In this document: one piece after another, positions 1 through 9,064 of the stretch
How positions within the stretch are numbered: position 1 is the stretch's first letter
Layout: each line of letters starts with the position of its first letter
Source: Phytophthora colocasiae
Lineage: Eukaryota; Oomycota; Peronosporomycetes; Peronosporales; Peronosporaceae
Direction of reading: 5' to 3'
DNA: 64,000 nt
Assembly: GCA_018806915.1 (NCBI GenBank)
Contig: JAGKQI010000061.1
Location: forward strand, 1,736,001 to 1,800,000
The notes under the pieces: model-generated
Seen by the model: only the letters and a program-made list of their open reading frames with translations
Database searches by the model: none
What the model was told of the DNA's origin: nothing
Position numbers and translations under genes: made by a program

Positions 1-83
1 TCGGAAAACCTGGATCCAAAACTGCGAGCACTCAACATTTACTCAGGAGAAGTGCCAGCAGAGGTTGATCATTCGGGAACTTT
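1..83 (+). pseudogene. 3' tail of an unrecognised coding sequence
   Basis: A plus-strand frame is open from the window edge to a stop at about 82-84. Its peptide begins SENLDPKLRALNIY and contains GEVPAEVDHS. The reverse strand at 326-412 encodes a related tail (SENLDPKFRALYIY, then LGEVLPP), also ending in a stop. The two are therefore inverted, diverged copies of the same gene end. The family is not recognised. From 84 to 325 no coding, RNA or repeat feature is visible. Confidence 0.4.
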
Positions 84-325
84 CTAGGCTCAAACATTTC
101 TCTTTTGTGTTTGAGTTTAATTGAAGATTTTTTAACGAACATGCACTCAGCCTTCTGCCACCTACGTTTCAACAGTGATTAGTACACGATAGTGAAGATC
201 ACTTTGGCGTGTAGGTCATGCTAGTCTGGTTGCAAATCATGCTTAAGTACGCACAGAAGTTCGGCTTGATGCGTGTAAAAAAGAAAGATGAATTAAAAGG
301 GTTAAACCTCAGACGAGAAGGTAAC

Positions 326-805
326 CTAGGGAGTCTCTAAGTCTTCAGCTGGTGGTAGCACTTCTCCCAAATAAATGTAGAGCGCTCGAAATTTTGGGTC
401 TAGATTTTCTGACACAACTTATTCAAAGTTTTGACGGCACTTCTCCCATTTCTGCGGAATCGTCACCCCCTTGTTGTCCAGTAAATACTGCACGCATAAC
501 TCTGCTTTGATTTTGTTCAGACTGATCTCTTTTGCCTGATAGGATTCGGCCAAAGCGGGGTGTTTTCTCTCGTGATCAGAATCGATTCTGTCCCCACTCA
601 GTTGTGCATACTTCGTCTGAGTGAAAAGAAAGTATTACGCTAGTCGTTGCCACGTGCAGGCGGTCTTCTTTGGGGACGTACTTGAGCATCAGGAAAGGCA
701 GATTGCCCTCACCATAAGTATCCAAGTACAATACGATGGCGTCCTTAAATCTGTGCCGCCGACAACGACTACAGTAGATGTTCGCCCCCTTGAAAGTGAT
801 CCCAT
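326..805 (-). pseudogene. decayed gene fragment cut by the Gypsy insertion
   Basis: Reverse-strand coding-like sequence runs from the LTR junction at 805 down to a stop at 326-328, but not in a single frame. One frame (805 to 576) has a Cys/His/Arg-rich start (GANIYCSRCRRHRFKD) that resembles a small zinc-binding module. A different frame carries the SENLDPKFRALY tail. If the LTR element is removed and one target-site copy kept, the upstream frame continues through 6097-6187 before a stop. It is a broken, probably repetitive gene (a transposase or hypothetical family is possible). No function is assigned. Confidence 0.4.
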
Positions 806-1033
806 TGTAGTGGTGGGGATCTCGATGGTAAGCCTCCGCCACCTCACACAGGGCAAAGCTCATGAGAGCATTGCCAAGCTGGCTAGTTAAGGGTTAGGAC
901 AGCATTGGTTAGGACTTAGCTGTGCCAACCAGTGGACATTAGAGATTCTACATTCTACGACTCACAATAGACTTTGGGTTTACCAGGAAGCGCCAGCTTC
1001 CCTAGGAGTGGTTTATCGTTAAGACCTACTACA
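806..1033 (+). repeat. 5' LTR of Gypsy chromovirus
   Basis: A 228-bp direct repeat starting tgtagtggtgggg and ending gacctactaca, matching 5864-6091 base for base by eye. It should contain the element promoter and R region. Confidence 0.95.
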
Positions 1034-1081
1034 AAGAATTCTTTAGTTGCGTGGTCTCGCGACTAGAACTGCGAAAACGAA

Positions 1082-2122
1082 ATGGTGCTCAGCATGAACG
1101 AAGAAGACAACAATCAAAGTTTGGTTGCTGATTGCCCCAGTAACGCTGGATTGCAGACACCATCGGAGACGACAACTCCACCGGGCCCATCAGTTACGCC
1201 GAGTATACTGCGTGCACCACAGCCCATTTTTGCTGTTGTCGCTGCACCCTTGGTCACGTCGACGTCACGCGAAGCACTTCTGGAGTGGTTGAAACTCCGC
1301 AAGGCCTACGAGGAAGCGACGCGAGAGAGGTGTAAGGATGGCAAAGAAGACTATAGATCGGTGCTGAAGAGTGTGCGAAGTTCTTTTGATGCTGATTTGT
1401 TGAACACGTTGTGCGAAGCAAGTTGGGGCATGGAGAGAAACCAACTGACGGACGAGTTCCTCTTAGAGAAGATTCATGCAATCACAGACAACTACCAGAA
1501 TCAAGCGCTACCCCCCGTGAACGAGCTTTTTCTGAATGAGTTGAAGATGAACATGAGCAATGAAGACATTCAGTCACGAGTGACAAATTATTTTCTCTCG
1601 TGTAACCTCCTGATTAAGAAGTACGGTTTTAATAGTTTCTTCGAAGGAGAGAAAGGAGCTAAGAAGAAATGCAAACTTCTCGTCAACTCACTACCCGAGA
1701 AGCTGAAGGAGAAGGTCAAGAACGAAATTGACTATCGCTCTCCTGAAGCACGGACGAGTGTGTTGAAACTGTCCAAGCTGATTAATCAGCAAGCTCTCGA
1801 ACAGGCTATTGAGGACCGTGCCCTTAAACGGTGCAATGGTGCAAACCGAAAGGCTACAGCGCGCGAGCAACGTGGGGCCCAGGTAAAAAAACGCCTCAGC
1901 GACGGGAGGAACCAGCCGTTCGAGAAGCGTCCCAGGAAGGGTGACACGAGGAAACTTGAAAAACCTGCGGACAAGAAGGACAAACAAGGAACAAAAGGGG
2001 CCCCACAGGATGGGTGTTTTCACTGTGGAGGTCCCCATTACCTTAGTGGATGTCCAACCGCAACGAAAGACGATCGTGAGCGTCTTGCCTCGAAGCAGAT
2101 AACAAAAACGAGCGGCCTGTGA
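1082..2122 (+). CDS. gag: Gypsy Gag polyprotein with zinc knuckle
   Basis: A 346-residue Gag beginning 48 nt after the 5' LTR. An N-terminal Pro/Thr/Ser-rich segment is followed by a retrotransposon Gag-like helical region, a basic tail (about 255-310) and a single zinc knuckle near the C-terminus, CFHCGGPHYLSGC, a C-X2-C-X3-H-X4-C variant one residue shorter than the usual CCHC spacing. Role: particle assembly and RNA packaging. The ORF ends in UGA (2120-2122), and the same frame continues open into the protease. The ATG at 1082 is the first in frame. Confidence 0.85.
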   Translation: MVLSMNEEDNNQSLVADCPSNAGLQTPSETTTPPGPSVTPSILRAPQPIFAVVAAPLVTSTSREALLEWLKLRKAYEEATRERCKDGKEDYRSVLKSVRSSFDADLLNTLCEASWGMERNQLTDEFLLEKIHAITDNYQNQALPPVNELFLNELKMNMSNEDIQSRVTNYFLSCNLLIKKYGFNSFFEGEKGAKKKCKLLVNSLPEKLKEKVKNEIDYRSPEARTSVLKLSKLINQQALEQAIEDRALKRCNGANRKATAREQRGAQVKKRLSDGRNQPFEKRPRKGDTRKLEKPADKKDKQGTKGAPQDGCFHCGGPHYLSGCPTATKDDRERLASKQITKTSGL

Positions 2123-2161
2123 CAGGGAGGCACCGCTAACCTCCGTCGTCTAGCTGAATGC

Positions 2162-2710
2162 TTGCCAACACAAGCACGCTCACTTGTGTTGGAAGACACG
2201 TTTTCTGTGGATTTCTGCGCTGATAGTGGTGCGGACAGGTCAGGTATGAGCAGGACTGTTTGGGAAAGATTTGTGAAGGTTTGCCCGGAGGTGAAGGCAG
2301 TGCAGCTAAAGGAACCGCTGGTTTGCAGAGGCGCCGACGGCAAATCTATCGAAGTGAAATGGATTGTTAACCTACATTTGAGACTACGGACTGCTGCCGG
2401 CAGCGTTCGGATTGCAAAACCGGTTGAGTGCCTTATTATTCCCGGTGATGCTGACGAATTCTTGTTGGGAAATGATGTGTTGACAATGTTAGGTATTGAT
2501 GTACAGCGGCAATTGGAACTTCTCGTCGCTGGTACTGTACAAAATGAATTGGATGACGAATTTGACGACGTCGACGAGCCAAGAATTGGTAGCAGTGTGG
2601 ATTTGAGTGACGAATTAGTGGTTGCAGTGGAGAAACTGGTGGAAAAGGAAGTGGAAAGGATTTCCTGCCAAACTTGCACCAGAGTTGCGACGCATCGCTG
2701 TTCAGTTTGA
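2162..2710 (+). CDS. Gypsy aspartic protease segment, in frame with gag
   Basis: This segment shares the frame of gag, and the sequence between the UGA at 2120-2122 and here has no further stop, so readthrough would give Gag-Pro. The active-site motif is FCADSGADRSG, followed about 80 residues later by the second hydrophobic strand with FLLGNDVL, typical of retropepsins. There is no ATG near the expected start (the position 2162 codon is TTG). The frame runs past the RT start and ends at 2710. The shift into RT is of the +1 (or -2) type, around 2657-2665. Confidence 0.75.
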   Translation: MPTQARSLVLEDTFSVDFCADSGADRSGMSRTVWERFVKVCPEVKAVQLKEPLVCRGADGKSIEVKWIVNLHLRLRTAAGSVRIAKPVECLIIPGDADEFLLGNDVLTMLGIDVQRQLELLVAGTVQNELDDEFDDVDEPRIGSSVDLSDELVVAVEKLVEKEVERISCQTCTRVATHRCSV

Positions 2711-5540
2711 CATTTGGAGATTAAAGCTGGGAGATGACCCGCCTGCTCGAGTTCCACCTATGAAAGTTCGACTGCGGGACGGAGCCAAGCCTTATCGCTG
2801 TAAAGCGAGACGGTATCCGCCGGAAGTGCGCAATTTCCTGGACGACTTCAACAACGAACTTGTCCGATTAGGTTGGGTGTATGAGAATGCTGAGAGCCGG
2901 TGGGCGTGCCCGGTGTTACCGGTGCGCAAGAGTGGCGGTGAATATCGACAAACCGCTGATTACAAACCTGTGAATGCAGACATTGTGGCTATTGTCGGTG
3001 TAATGCCGGACTTGCATGTGGACTTGGAGGAAGTGAAAGGAGCTAAGTTTTTTGGGCTATTTGATTTTATTAAAGGCTATTGGCAACTAGCACTAGCTGA
3101 AGAGTGCCAGGAGTGGTTGTCGTATATGACGCATCGGAAAGTTTACACACCTCGGAGAGTACCCCAAGGATGCACGGATGCTGCTCTTTTCTTTCAGTCG
3201 ACAATTCAGAAATGTCTTGAAGAACTGTTGCACCACCATTTACTGGTTTGGATCGATGATTTGTTGCTGTTCGCAAATGATGCAGGTACATATCTCTCCA
3301 AGCTCGAGCGTTTGTTCGAGTTGCTTGATTTCTTTGGTTTTAAGATCAGTCCGAAGAAGTCGAGTTTGTTCGAACAAGAGGTCCGGTGGTGTGGCAAACT
3401 AATTAATGGTGACGGAGTTCACCACGACCCGGAACGAATCCGGGCCCTGCAAACTCTTCCTTACCCGAAAAATGCTGGAGAACTGCAACAATTCCTGTGT
3501 GCGACGAACTGGATGAGAGACTCGTTGGTCGACTACGCTCGGAAAGCTCGGCCACTGCAAGATGCGCTGGACCTAGCGTTAGCAAAAGCGTCTAGGCGGA
3601 CAAAACGCGTTGCTGCAGGGATCGCCATCGAGTTTGGGGACACAGAACGATCTGCGTACGATCAAATGAAGGAAATGTTGGCCTCCAGCGCCACACTGGC
3701 ATTCCCGAAGGATGGAGCGACAATGTGTTTGCTCACTGATGCTTCTGACGTTGGATGGAGTGTACTGGTTAGTCAAGTGGTAGAGTGGGAAGCCGACAAG
3801 GAAGTTCAGGAACAGACGCACGAACTTCTGATCTGTTTGAGCGGCAGTTTTACGGGCTCGCAGTGTAATTGGTCGGTCATAGAGAAGGAGGCCTACCCGA
3901 TTGTGTGTGCATGCGAGAAACTCAGCTACCTGCTTTTGCGTCCTGGTGGATTTAGGCTCTACTGCGACCACCGAAACCTGATCTACGTGTTTGCACCCGG
4001 CAAGGAAGTGAAAAAGCACATTAGGGGCAAACTACTGAGATGGTCAACGAAACTGATGGAGTACAGGTATGAAGTGGAGCACATTGACGGAGAAGCGAAT
4101 GTATGGGCAGATATGATTTCTCGATGGGCTGGGAATCACGATCCTACCGTACACCTGAATGTAATGACGCTAAGAAAGCGAAGTCCGGCCGAACAACAGA
4201 CAGATATACAGCCACGACGAAAGAGGACTCGCTGTCGTCGAAAGAAGACTACTGTCGACGACCAAAAATTACTACCACAGCTACTTCGACCTCTAGACGA
4301 CCCGGATTTCGTGTGGCCTTCAGCCTCAGCTATCAGAGCCACACAGCAGCTACATGCAGACTGCAGGCCGCAAGTGGCGGTGGGTGATGAAGAAAACGGT
4401 TGGTTCATTAAGGACAAAGTGTGGATCCCCCGCAAAGCAGGCGACCTCGTACAACGGCTCCTAGTGGTGGCTCACTGCGGCCCACAGGGCCATCGTGGAC
4501 GCGATGCAATGATGGAGAGTGTTGGTAGACATTTCAACGTGCACCATCTACGAGCTCGGATCGAGCATTTCCTCGCGTCATGCCTCATGTGTAAACATGT
4601 AAAGGGTGGGAAGACCATCCCACGACCATGGGGCCCAACATTTCGAACGAACGAAAGAAACGGCGCGTTGCACTTTGATTTTCTGACGTTGGGTGAAAGC
4701 TTTTCGGGTGACAGCTACTTACTGGTATTGAAGGACGAAGCTACGCATTTTACGGAGCTCGTGCCATGTTCGGCTCCAACGAGTACAGTCGTTGTCGAGG
4801 CAATCCTGGCTTGGTACAGTAGGTTTGGTGTGGCACCTGTGTGGATTTCAGATCAAGGTTCACATTTCAAAGCTGAGATTGTGGGAGAACTTTGCAGGCG
4901 CTTGAAAGCGCGTCATGAATTCACTGTGGTATACTCACCATGGATAAATGGTAGTGTGGAGCGAGCTAATCGAGACATCATGCAGGTGCTTCGAGTGATG
5001 TGCCTAGAGTACAAAGTGGACACTCACGACTGGACATTCTTCGTGCCTATGTTGCAGGCTAGTTTGAACCATACACCAGTTCCGTCACTGGGAAATGCTG
5101 CTCCGGTGGAATTGTTCTGCGGTCTACCACTACCATCGCCGCTGAATCTCTGCATGGATGCTAAGCAGAAGGTAATCATGGAACTACCGGAGCAACCAGA
5201 GGCCATACAGACTTGGCTCGGCAACCTAATGAACAGTATCCATGAACTCCACAAACCTATGATCAGAGAGCGAACACGACAGACTGTGCGGAACAAACGG
5301 ATGCAAAAATACGCCCGTCGACCAAACTTCTCGGTTGGCGACTACGTATTACGGTCGAGTAGACCAAAAACACCACGACAAATTGCTCGTTACGTGGGTC
5401 GGACCGTACCAAGTAATTCGAGCGGACCCGCACTCGTTTCAAGTGCGTCATTTGGTAACAGGGGTGCAAACCGATGTGCACTCCTCGCGGCTAAAATTTT
5501 ACGCGGACAAATCCTTGTCGGTCACCGAGGAGCTGCGTGA
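2622..5540 (+). CDS. pol: Gypsy reverse transcriptase, RNase H and integrase
   Basis: Encodes the catalytic core of Pol. RT begins at about FPAKLAPELRR and has the first catalytic Asp in GLFDFIKGYW and the second motif as WIDD (LLVWIDDLLLFA) instead of the usual YVDD/YLDD. RNase H has LLTDASDVGW and YCDHRNLIYVF. Integrase has a zinc-binding start (H...CLMCKHVKGG) and the DDE residues in HFDFLTLGE, WISDQGSHF and NGSVERANRD. The frame is lost at about 5355-5365, where the GPY/F-chromodomain part continues in the +1 frame. The ATG at 2622 is only the first in frame; translation should arrive from the protease. Confidence 0.85.
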   Translation: MQWRNWWKRKWKGFPAKLAPELRRIAVQFDIWRLKLGDDPPARVPPMKVRLRDGAKPYRCKARRYPPEVRNFLDDFNNELVRLGWVYENAESRWACPVLPVRKSGGEYRQTADYKPVNADIVAIVGVMPDLHVDLEEVKGAKFFGLFDFIKGYWQLALAEECQEWLSYMTHRKVYTPRRVPQGCTDAALFFQSTIQKCLEELLHHHLLVWIDDLLLFANDAGTYLSKLERLFELLDFFGFKISPKKSSLFEQEVRWCGKLINGDGVHHDPERIRALQTLPYPKNAGELQQFLCATNWMRDSLVDYARKARPLQDALDLALAKASRRTKRVAAGIAIEFGDTERSAYDQMKEMLASSATLAFPKDGATMCLLTDASDVGWSVLVSQVVEWEADKEVQEQTHELLICLSGSFTGSQCNWSVIEKEAYPIVCACEKLSYLLLRPGGFRLYCDHRNLIYVFAPGKEVKKHIRGKLLRWSTKLMEYRYEVEHIDGEANVWADMISRWAGNHDPTVHLNVMTLRKRSPAEQQTDIQPRRKRTRCRRKKTTVDDQKLLPQLLRPLDDPDFVWPSASAIRATQQLHADCRPQVAVGDEENGWFIKDKVWIPRKAGDLVQRLLVVAHCGPQGHRGRDAMMESVGRHFNVHHLRARIEHFLASCLMCKHVKGGKTIPRPWGPTFRTNERNGALHFDFLTLGESFSGDSYLLVLKDEATHFTELVPCSAPTSTVVVEAILAWYSRFGVAPVWISDQGSHFKAEIVGELCRRLKARHEFTVVYSPWINGSVERANRDIMQVLRVMCLEYKVDTHDWTFFVPMLQASLNHTPVPSLGNAAPVELFCGLPLPSPLNLCMDAKQKVIMELPEQPEAIQTWLGNLMNSIHELHKPMIRERTRQTVRNKRMQKYARRPNFSVGDYVLRSSRPKTPRQIARYVGRTVPSNSSGPALVSSASFGNRGANRCALLAAKILRGQILVGHRGAA

Positions 5541-5826
5541 TCATGTTGCAGCACAAGGAATTGTACTGTCAGTGGGAGAACTGAAAGATACGCGATGGAA
5601 TGCGGGCACAAACGACTACGAAGTGTTGGTCGGATGGAAAGGGCTGGAGCCGATTGAAGACTCCTGGGAACCGGTCCGACAACTTTGTAAAGATATTCCT
5701 GTACTGCTAACGGAATTTGCAGAAACTGTTAAGGACAAACTATTTCAGCGGCACGTCACCGCGGAAACGAAGCTCAAGCAACGGTCAACGGATCGACCAC
5801 AGCCGCGAGCACAACGGAACGTGTAG
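5335..5826 (+). CDS. Gypsy integrase tail with chromodomain (separate frame)
   Basis: The C-terminal piece of Pol lies in the +1 frame relative to 2622-5540. It holds the GPY/F-like stretch (WVGPYQVIRADPHSFQV) and a chromodomain-like end (YEVLVGWKGLEPIEDSWEP). The overlap with the RT/IN frame at about 5355-5365 shows where reading must shift by +1 (or -2). Chromodomains are known to steer chromovirus integrase to modified histones. No ATG is expected here because this is a Pol segment, not a separate gene. Confidence 0.75.
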   Translation: MATTYYGRVDQKHHDKLLVTWVGPYQVIRADPHSFQVRHLVTGVQTDVHSSRLKFYADKSLSVTEELRDHVAAQGIVLSVGELKDTRWNAGTNDYEVLVGWKGLEPIEDSWEPVRQLCKDIPVLLTEFAETVKDKLFQRHVTAETKLKQRSTDRPQPRAQRNV

Positions 5827-5863
5827 CACAAGATGTATGAGTGGCTGAAGCTTGGGAGGGCAG

Positions 5864-6091
5864 TGTAGTGGTGGGGATCTCGATGGTAAGCCTCCGCCAC
5901 CTCACACAGGGCAAAGCTCATGAGAGCATTGCCAAGCTGGCTAGTTAAGGGTTAGGACAGCATTGGTTAGGACTTAGCTGTGCCAACCAGTGGACATTAG
6001 AGATTCTACATTCTACGACTCACAATAGACTTTGGGTTTACCAGGAAGCGCCAGCTTCCCTAGGAGTGGTTTATCGTTAAGACCTACTACA
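5864..6091 (+). repeat. 3' LTR of Gypsy chromovirus
   Basis: Second copy of the 228-bp repeat, identical by eye to 806-1033, and followed by the target duplication cccat at 6092-6096. Confidence 0.95.
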
Positions 6092-6733
6092 CCCATCCAC
6101 GTGGTGTGGGAACCTTCGTTTGTAAGGCTTTCCGAGGGACGAAAGGGCTGCCTTCAAAATAAAAGAGCACGGGAAAAGCTTTCTAGGTCAAGACGCCGTT
6201 CTCGTCCCAAGGCTTCTGGTGAAGAGGCATCGCCCACTCCATATTTTCTCCAACCACATAGACCAGTGAGTGCCATGAATCATACATAGTCCATGACCAA
6301 AAATCACCTGAGGTATCACTAGGAAGTTATAGTCCTGTAATCCTTTCTCCAGCACATGTACACTTCGGCCCTCAATTGCTGACTTTTGTCGTTACATTCC
6401 CTATACCGATTCACTCGGATATCACACAGGCTGATGAATCAATATCGTTCGAGCGCTGCTGCGATTCACTCATACGATTCATACGAACAAATATACTGGT
6501 AATTATTGAAGGCCTCCGCCGCCGCAAAAATCTCCCATGGACCAGAGATCATCGACAATGCGCGGTCCAAGAATCCATCAGCATCGTCTAGGACCGTAAT
6601 ACATCTGTGTCCTCCATCCGGTCAAACCACGTATACCGAAAAAATCCACCATACAAACTTCACTGCCAACTATACGTCTGAACCCATCTGTCCGCATGTT
6701 TTACCCACTATACGCACATCACCGCACGCAAGA
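6092..6733. other. intergenic stretch, includes upstream part of the split gene fragment
   Basis: 6097-6187 (reverse strand) is the continuation of the fragment at 326-805 interrupted by the Gypsy element; its frame closes at 6188-6190. The remainder up to the PLD-like promoter shows no credible gene, repeat or RNA. Confidence 0.5.
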
Positions 6734-6749
6734 TCTCATTTCTGCTTTT
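6734..6749 (+). promoter_or_regulatory. oomycete initiator/FPR core promoter of the PLD-like gene
   Basis: tctcatttctgctttt matches the oomycete core GCTCATTYYNCAWTTT at most positions and lies 55-70 nt before the ATG at 6805. The predicted first transcribed base is the A at 6738. It supports 6805 as start rather than upstream non-ATG codons. Confidence 0.6.
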
Positions 6750-6804
6750 GCGCCTTCGAGCTCAAGCCCTCTCGTTCCTCCCTCCCTCTTGCCCTAACGC
6801 CATT

Positions 6805-8400
6805 ATGGACGGACTCAGTCGTGCCTTCCACTTCATTCTGGACCCGTTCCAGAGCGAGAAGAAGCCCGAAAAGGCGGCCACCGCCCCCTTCGACCAGCCT
6901 TACCTCGAGCCTTCGCGCTGGTTCCTTACGGAGGAAGAGATGCGCACGTCTCGCGATGGCTACAAACGCGAAGGCATCCACCTGTACACCAAGGGCAACC
7001 GCGTTAAACTGTACGTAGCTTCCGCCCCTTTCTTCGCTGATGTGGCGGACGACATGTTGGAAGTCCGTCGTGGAGATCTGGTCTACCTCACGGGCTGGGG
7101 AACCTGCAACGTCCCGTTCAAGCCCCATGAGCCGGACACCAAGTTGGCGGACCTGGCTGAGCACGCTGTCAAGCGCGGCGCTGATTGGCGAATGCTCGTG
7201 TGGTCCAACATCACGGAACGTGCTCAGAACCACGAGGTGCGCGACCTCATCAACGCTCTGCCACCTCCGGAGCAGCACGGACCTGCTCGCTTCGTGTATG
7301 ACGACCGTCTGCCGCACGCCACGTCGTCGCACCACCAGAAGTCGGTGATTGTGCGTAAGGGCCGCGATCTTGTGGCTTACGTTGGCGGCGTGGATCTTAC
7401 CAACGACCGTTGGGACACCATTGAGCACGACCAGGCTGAACTCCGTGAACGCACGGGCATCAAGGCTCTCTGGAACGGCTGGCTGGACGCCCACGCTCGT
7501 ATCGAAGGCCCAGCTACGAAGGATGTGGCACAGAACTTCTTTGACCGCTGGAACTCGGAGGACAAGCCGTCTCAGGACCTGATGGACGATCTGCTAGACT
7601 TTGAGAACCCGGATTACGCTCAACTGCCCCCTATTGACCAGGGTGAGATCCCTCTGGACATCCCTACGGACGGCACCCACGCCGTGCAGTTGTGCCGCAC
7701 GTTCAGCCCAGACTACGACCACTACGGCTTCGCGCCGCAGGGAGAGCAGTCCATCTTCCACGCACGTATCAAGGCCATCCGCAACGCGCAGAACTACATC
7801 TTCATCCAGGACCAGTACTTTATTCTGGTGCCGGAGCTGCTGGAGGCTATCATGGACATGATGCCCAGCATCGAACGCCTCATTGTCATTGTTCAGCGCA
7901 CCGTGGAGGCTGGCTACACCGGTTATGCCAAGTACCTGTACGACATGGTGTCGCCGATCCAGAAGGCGTACCCAGAGAAGTTTAAGCTGTACTCTACCAA
8001 GGAGTCAAAGGAGCTGTACATCCACAGTAAGTTGGTGATCGTGGACGACGTCTATGTGTCGCTGGGTTCGGCCAACTGGAACCGCCGTAGTATGACGAGC
8101 GACACGGAGATCGGCATCAATATCGTGGACACGGAACTGGTGCAGTCGCCTGACAACATCACGGTGAACAAGTTGGCGCGCAACTACCGTATCCAGAAGT
8201 TCATGGAGGCGACCAAGCTGACGCACGATGAGCTGGATGCCATGACGTTCCTGGAGGCTTGTGACGCGCTGGAGGCAGCGGCCCACGATGATGGCAAGAG
8301 CATCATCGAGCCGTACGCAGTGTCGGACAACGCCGCCTTCGACTTTGTTCCTGATACCCTGCGCCAGATTGTGGACCCGGACGTCGAGGGTGACGACTAA
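6805..8400 (+). CDS. phospholipase D-like protein, first HKD motif altered
   Basis: An uninterrupted 531-residue member of the PLD superfamily, which hydrolyses or transfers phosphodiesters such as phosphatidylcholine head groups. Two half-repeats are visible. The second has an intact HKD motif, HSKLVIVDD (H407, K409, D414), followed by GSANWNRRS. The first is HHQKSVIVRKG (H177, K179), where the expected Asp at 184 is Arg, while GGVDLTNDRWD downstream is conserved. No signal peptide or membrane segment is obvious. The start is the ATG at 6805, 67 nt after the predicted initiator; the frame is open upstream but without an ATG. Activity with the altered half-site is uncertain. Third-position GC is high, as expected for an expressed Phytophthora gene. 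Confidence 0.88.
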   Translation: MDGLSRAFHFILDPFQSEKKPEKAATAPFDQPYLEPSRWFLTEEEMRTSRDGYKREGIHLYTKGNRVKLYVASAPFFADVADDMLEVRRGDLVYLTGWGTCNVPFKPHEPDTKLADLAEHAVKRGADWRMLVWSNITERAQNHEVRDLINALPPPEQHGPARFVYDDRLPHATSSHHQKSVIVRKGRDLVAYVGGVDLTNDRWDTIEHDQAELRERTGIKALWNGWLDAHARIEGPATKDVAQNFFDRWNSEDKPSQDLMDDLLDFENPDYAQLPPIDQGEIPLDIPTDGTHAVQLCRTFSPDYDHYGFAPQGEQSIFHARIKAIRNAQNYIFIQDQYFILVPELLEAIMDMMPSIERLIVIVQRTVEAGYTGYAKYLYDMVSPIQKAYPEKFKLYSTKESKELYIHSKLVIVDDVYVSLGSANWNRRSMTSDTEIGINIVDTELVQSPDNITVNKLARNYRIQKFMEATKLTHDELDAMTFLEACDALEAAAHDDGKSIIEPYAVSDNAAFDFVPDTLRQIVDPDVEGDD

Positions 8401-9002
8401 GCGTTGTGTGGTAACTGAAGTGTCTGTATCGCTTTTCGCTTACGATCGGAACCATTGATATGAAGCGTGAATACGATAAAAAAAAACGAGGAATGCACGT
8501 TGAAGTTGTTGCAAATCAAAGAGGATCATAACCACCAGTTGCCGAATCAAAAGTGCAGTCCTCGCAATGCTGAAGCGTTCACTGAAGCCTTGAGGTTACG
8601 AGCTGAACTGGACCATTCCAACCAGTACACGAGGTGGCGGAGTCATCACAGCAGTTTCACATTTTTCAATTGTTAAGTCCATTTCTTGGTTGAGTACAGT
8701 GCTAACTCGATCGTCTGTCTTACCACTGAACAAGTTGAAGTTAAACGGCAGACTTTCACGGCTCTCTACCCGTTGAAACAACGGACAAGATCAAAACTAT
8801 CCCCAGGTTTGTCAAGTCCAAACCGTCTTGGTTTCATGATGGCACGGAAGTGTAGTGGTCGCGGACGGATTCTCTTTCCAGAACTCGCATGCGTTACGGA
8901 TGACGCATTGGTCCTGTTTCAGTGTAGCACCGGTAAGGCACAGGGTGGAAGAACCTACTGGCTCCATTGCAACTTCCCATTTGAACTCTACTTTGGTCTT
9001 CT
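8401..9002. other. intergenic, nothing recognised
   Basis: Only short random open frames on both strands; no repeats, RNA genes or protein motifs seen. The 3' end holds the promoter of the transporter at 9065. Confidence 0.5.
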
Positions 9003-9017
9003 CTCACTCTTCATTTT
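9003..9017 (+). promoter_or_regulatory. initiator/FPR core promoter of transporter 1
   Basis: ctcactcttcatttt matches the oomycete core CTCATTYYNCAWTTT with one difference. Predicted +1 is A9006, 59 nt before the ATG at 9065. Confidence 0.7.
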
Positions 9018-9064
9018 GCGTGGCGCCGCCTTCTAACAACCTCTCAACCTCAACGCATGCCATT

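Larger units (their letters stand above)
806..6091 (+). mobile_element. Ty3/Gypsy chromovirus-type LTR retrotransposon, full length
   Basis: The 5286-bp element is bounded by two 228-bp LTRs that read identically (TG...CA ends) and by a 5-bp target duplication, cccat, at 801-805 and 6092-6096. Order inside is gag, aspartic protease, reverse transcriptase, RNase H, integrase, GPY/F-type segment and chromodomain, which defines a chromovirus. A purine-rich tract (gggagggcag, about 5855-5863) sits just before the 3' LTR. No convincing tRNA-type primer site is seen after 1033. Identical LTRs imply recent insertion, yet the reading frame is broken by one UGA and two +1-type shifts, so the copy either moved in trans, uses recoding, or contains sequence errors. 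Confidence 0.95.

Noticed and set aside
576..863. 95-codon reverse frame as an intact small gene
   Set aside because: It runs across the LTR boundary at 806, so its first part is LTR sequence; the remainder is a fragment of the older, interrupted gene.
2622..2710. Firm claim of programmed +1 frameshifting in the chromovirus
   Set aside because: The same +1-type breaks occur in host genes, so errors or mutations are equally likely; no slippery site or stimulator stands out.
6736..7494. 252-codon minus-strand frame opposite the PLD-like gene
   Set aside because: Shadow of a GC-rich coding strand; no motif, while the plus frame is a clear PLD-like protein.
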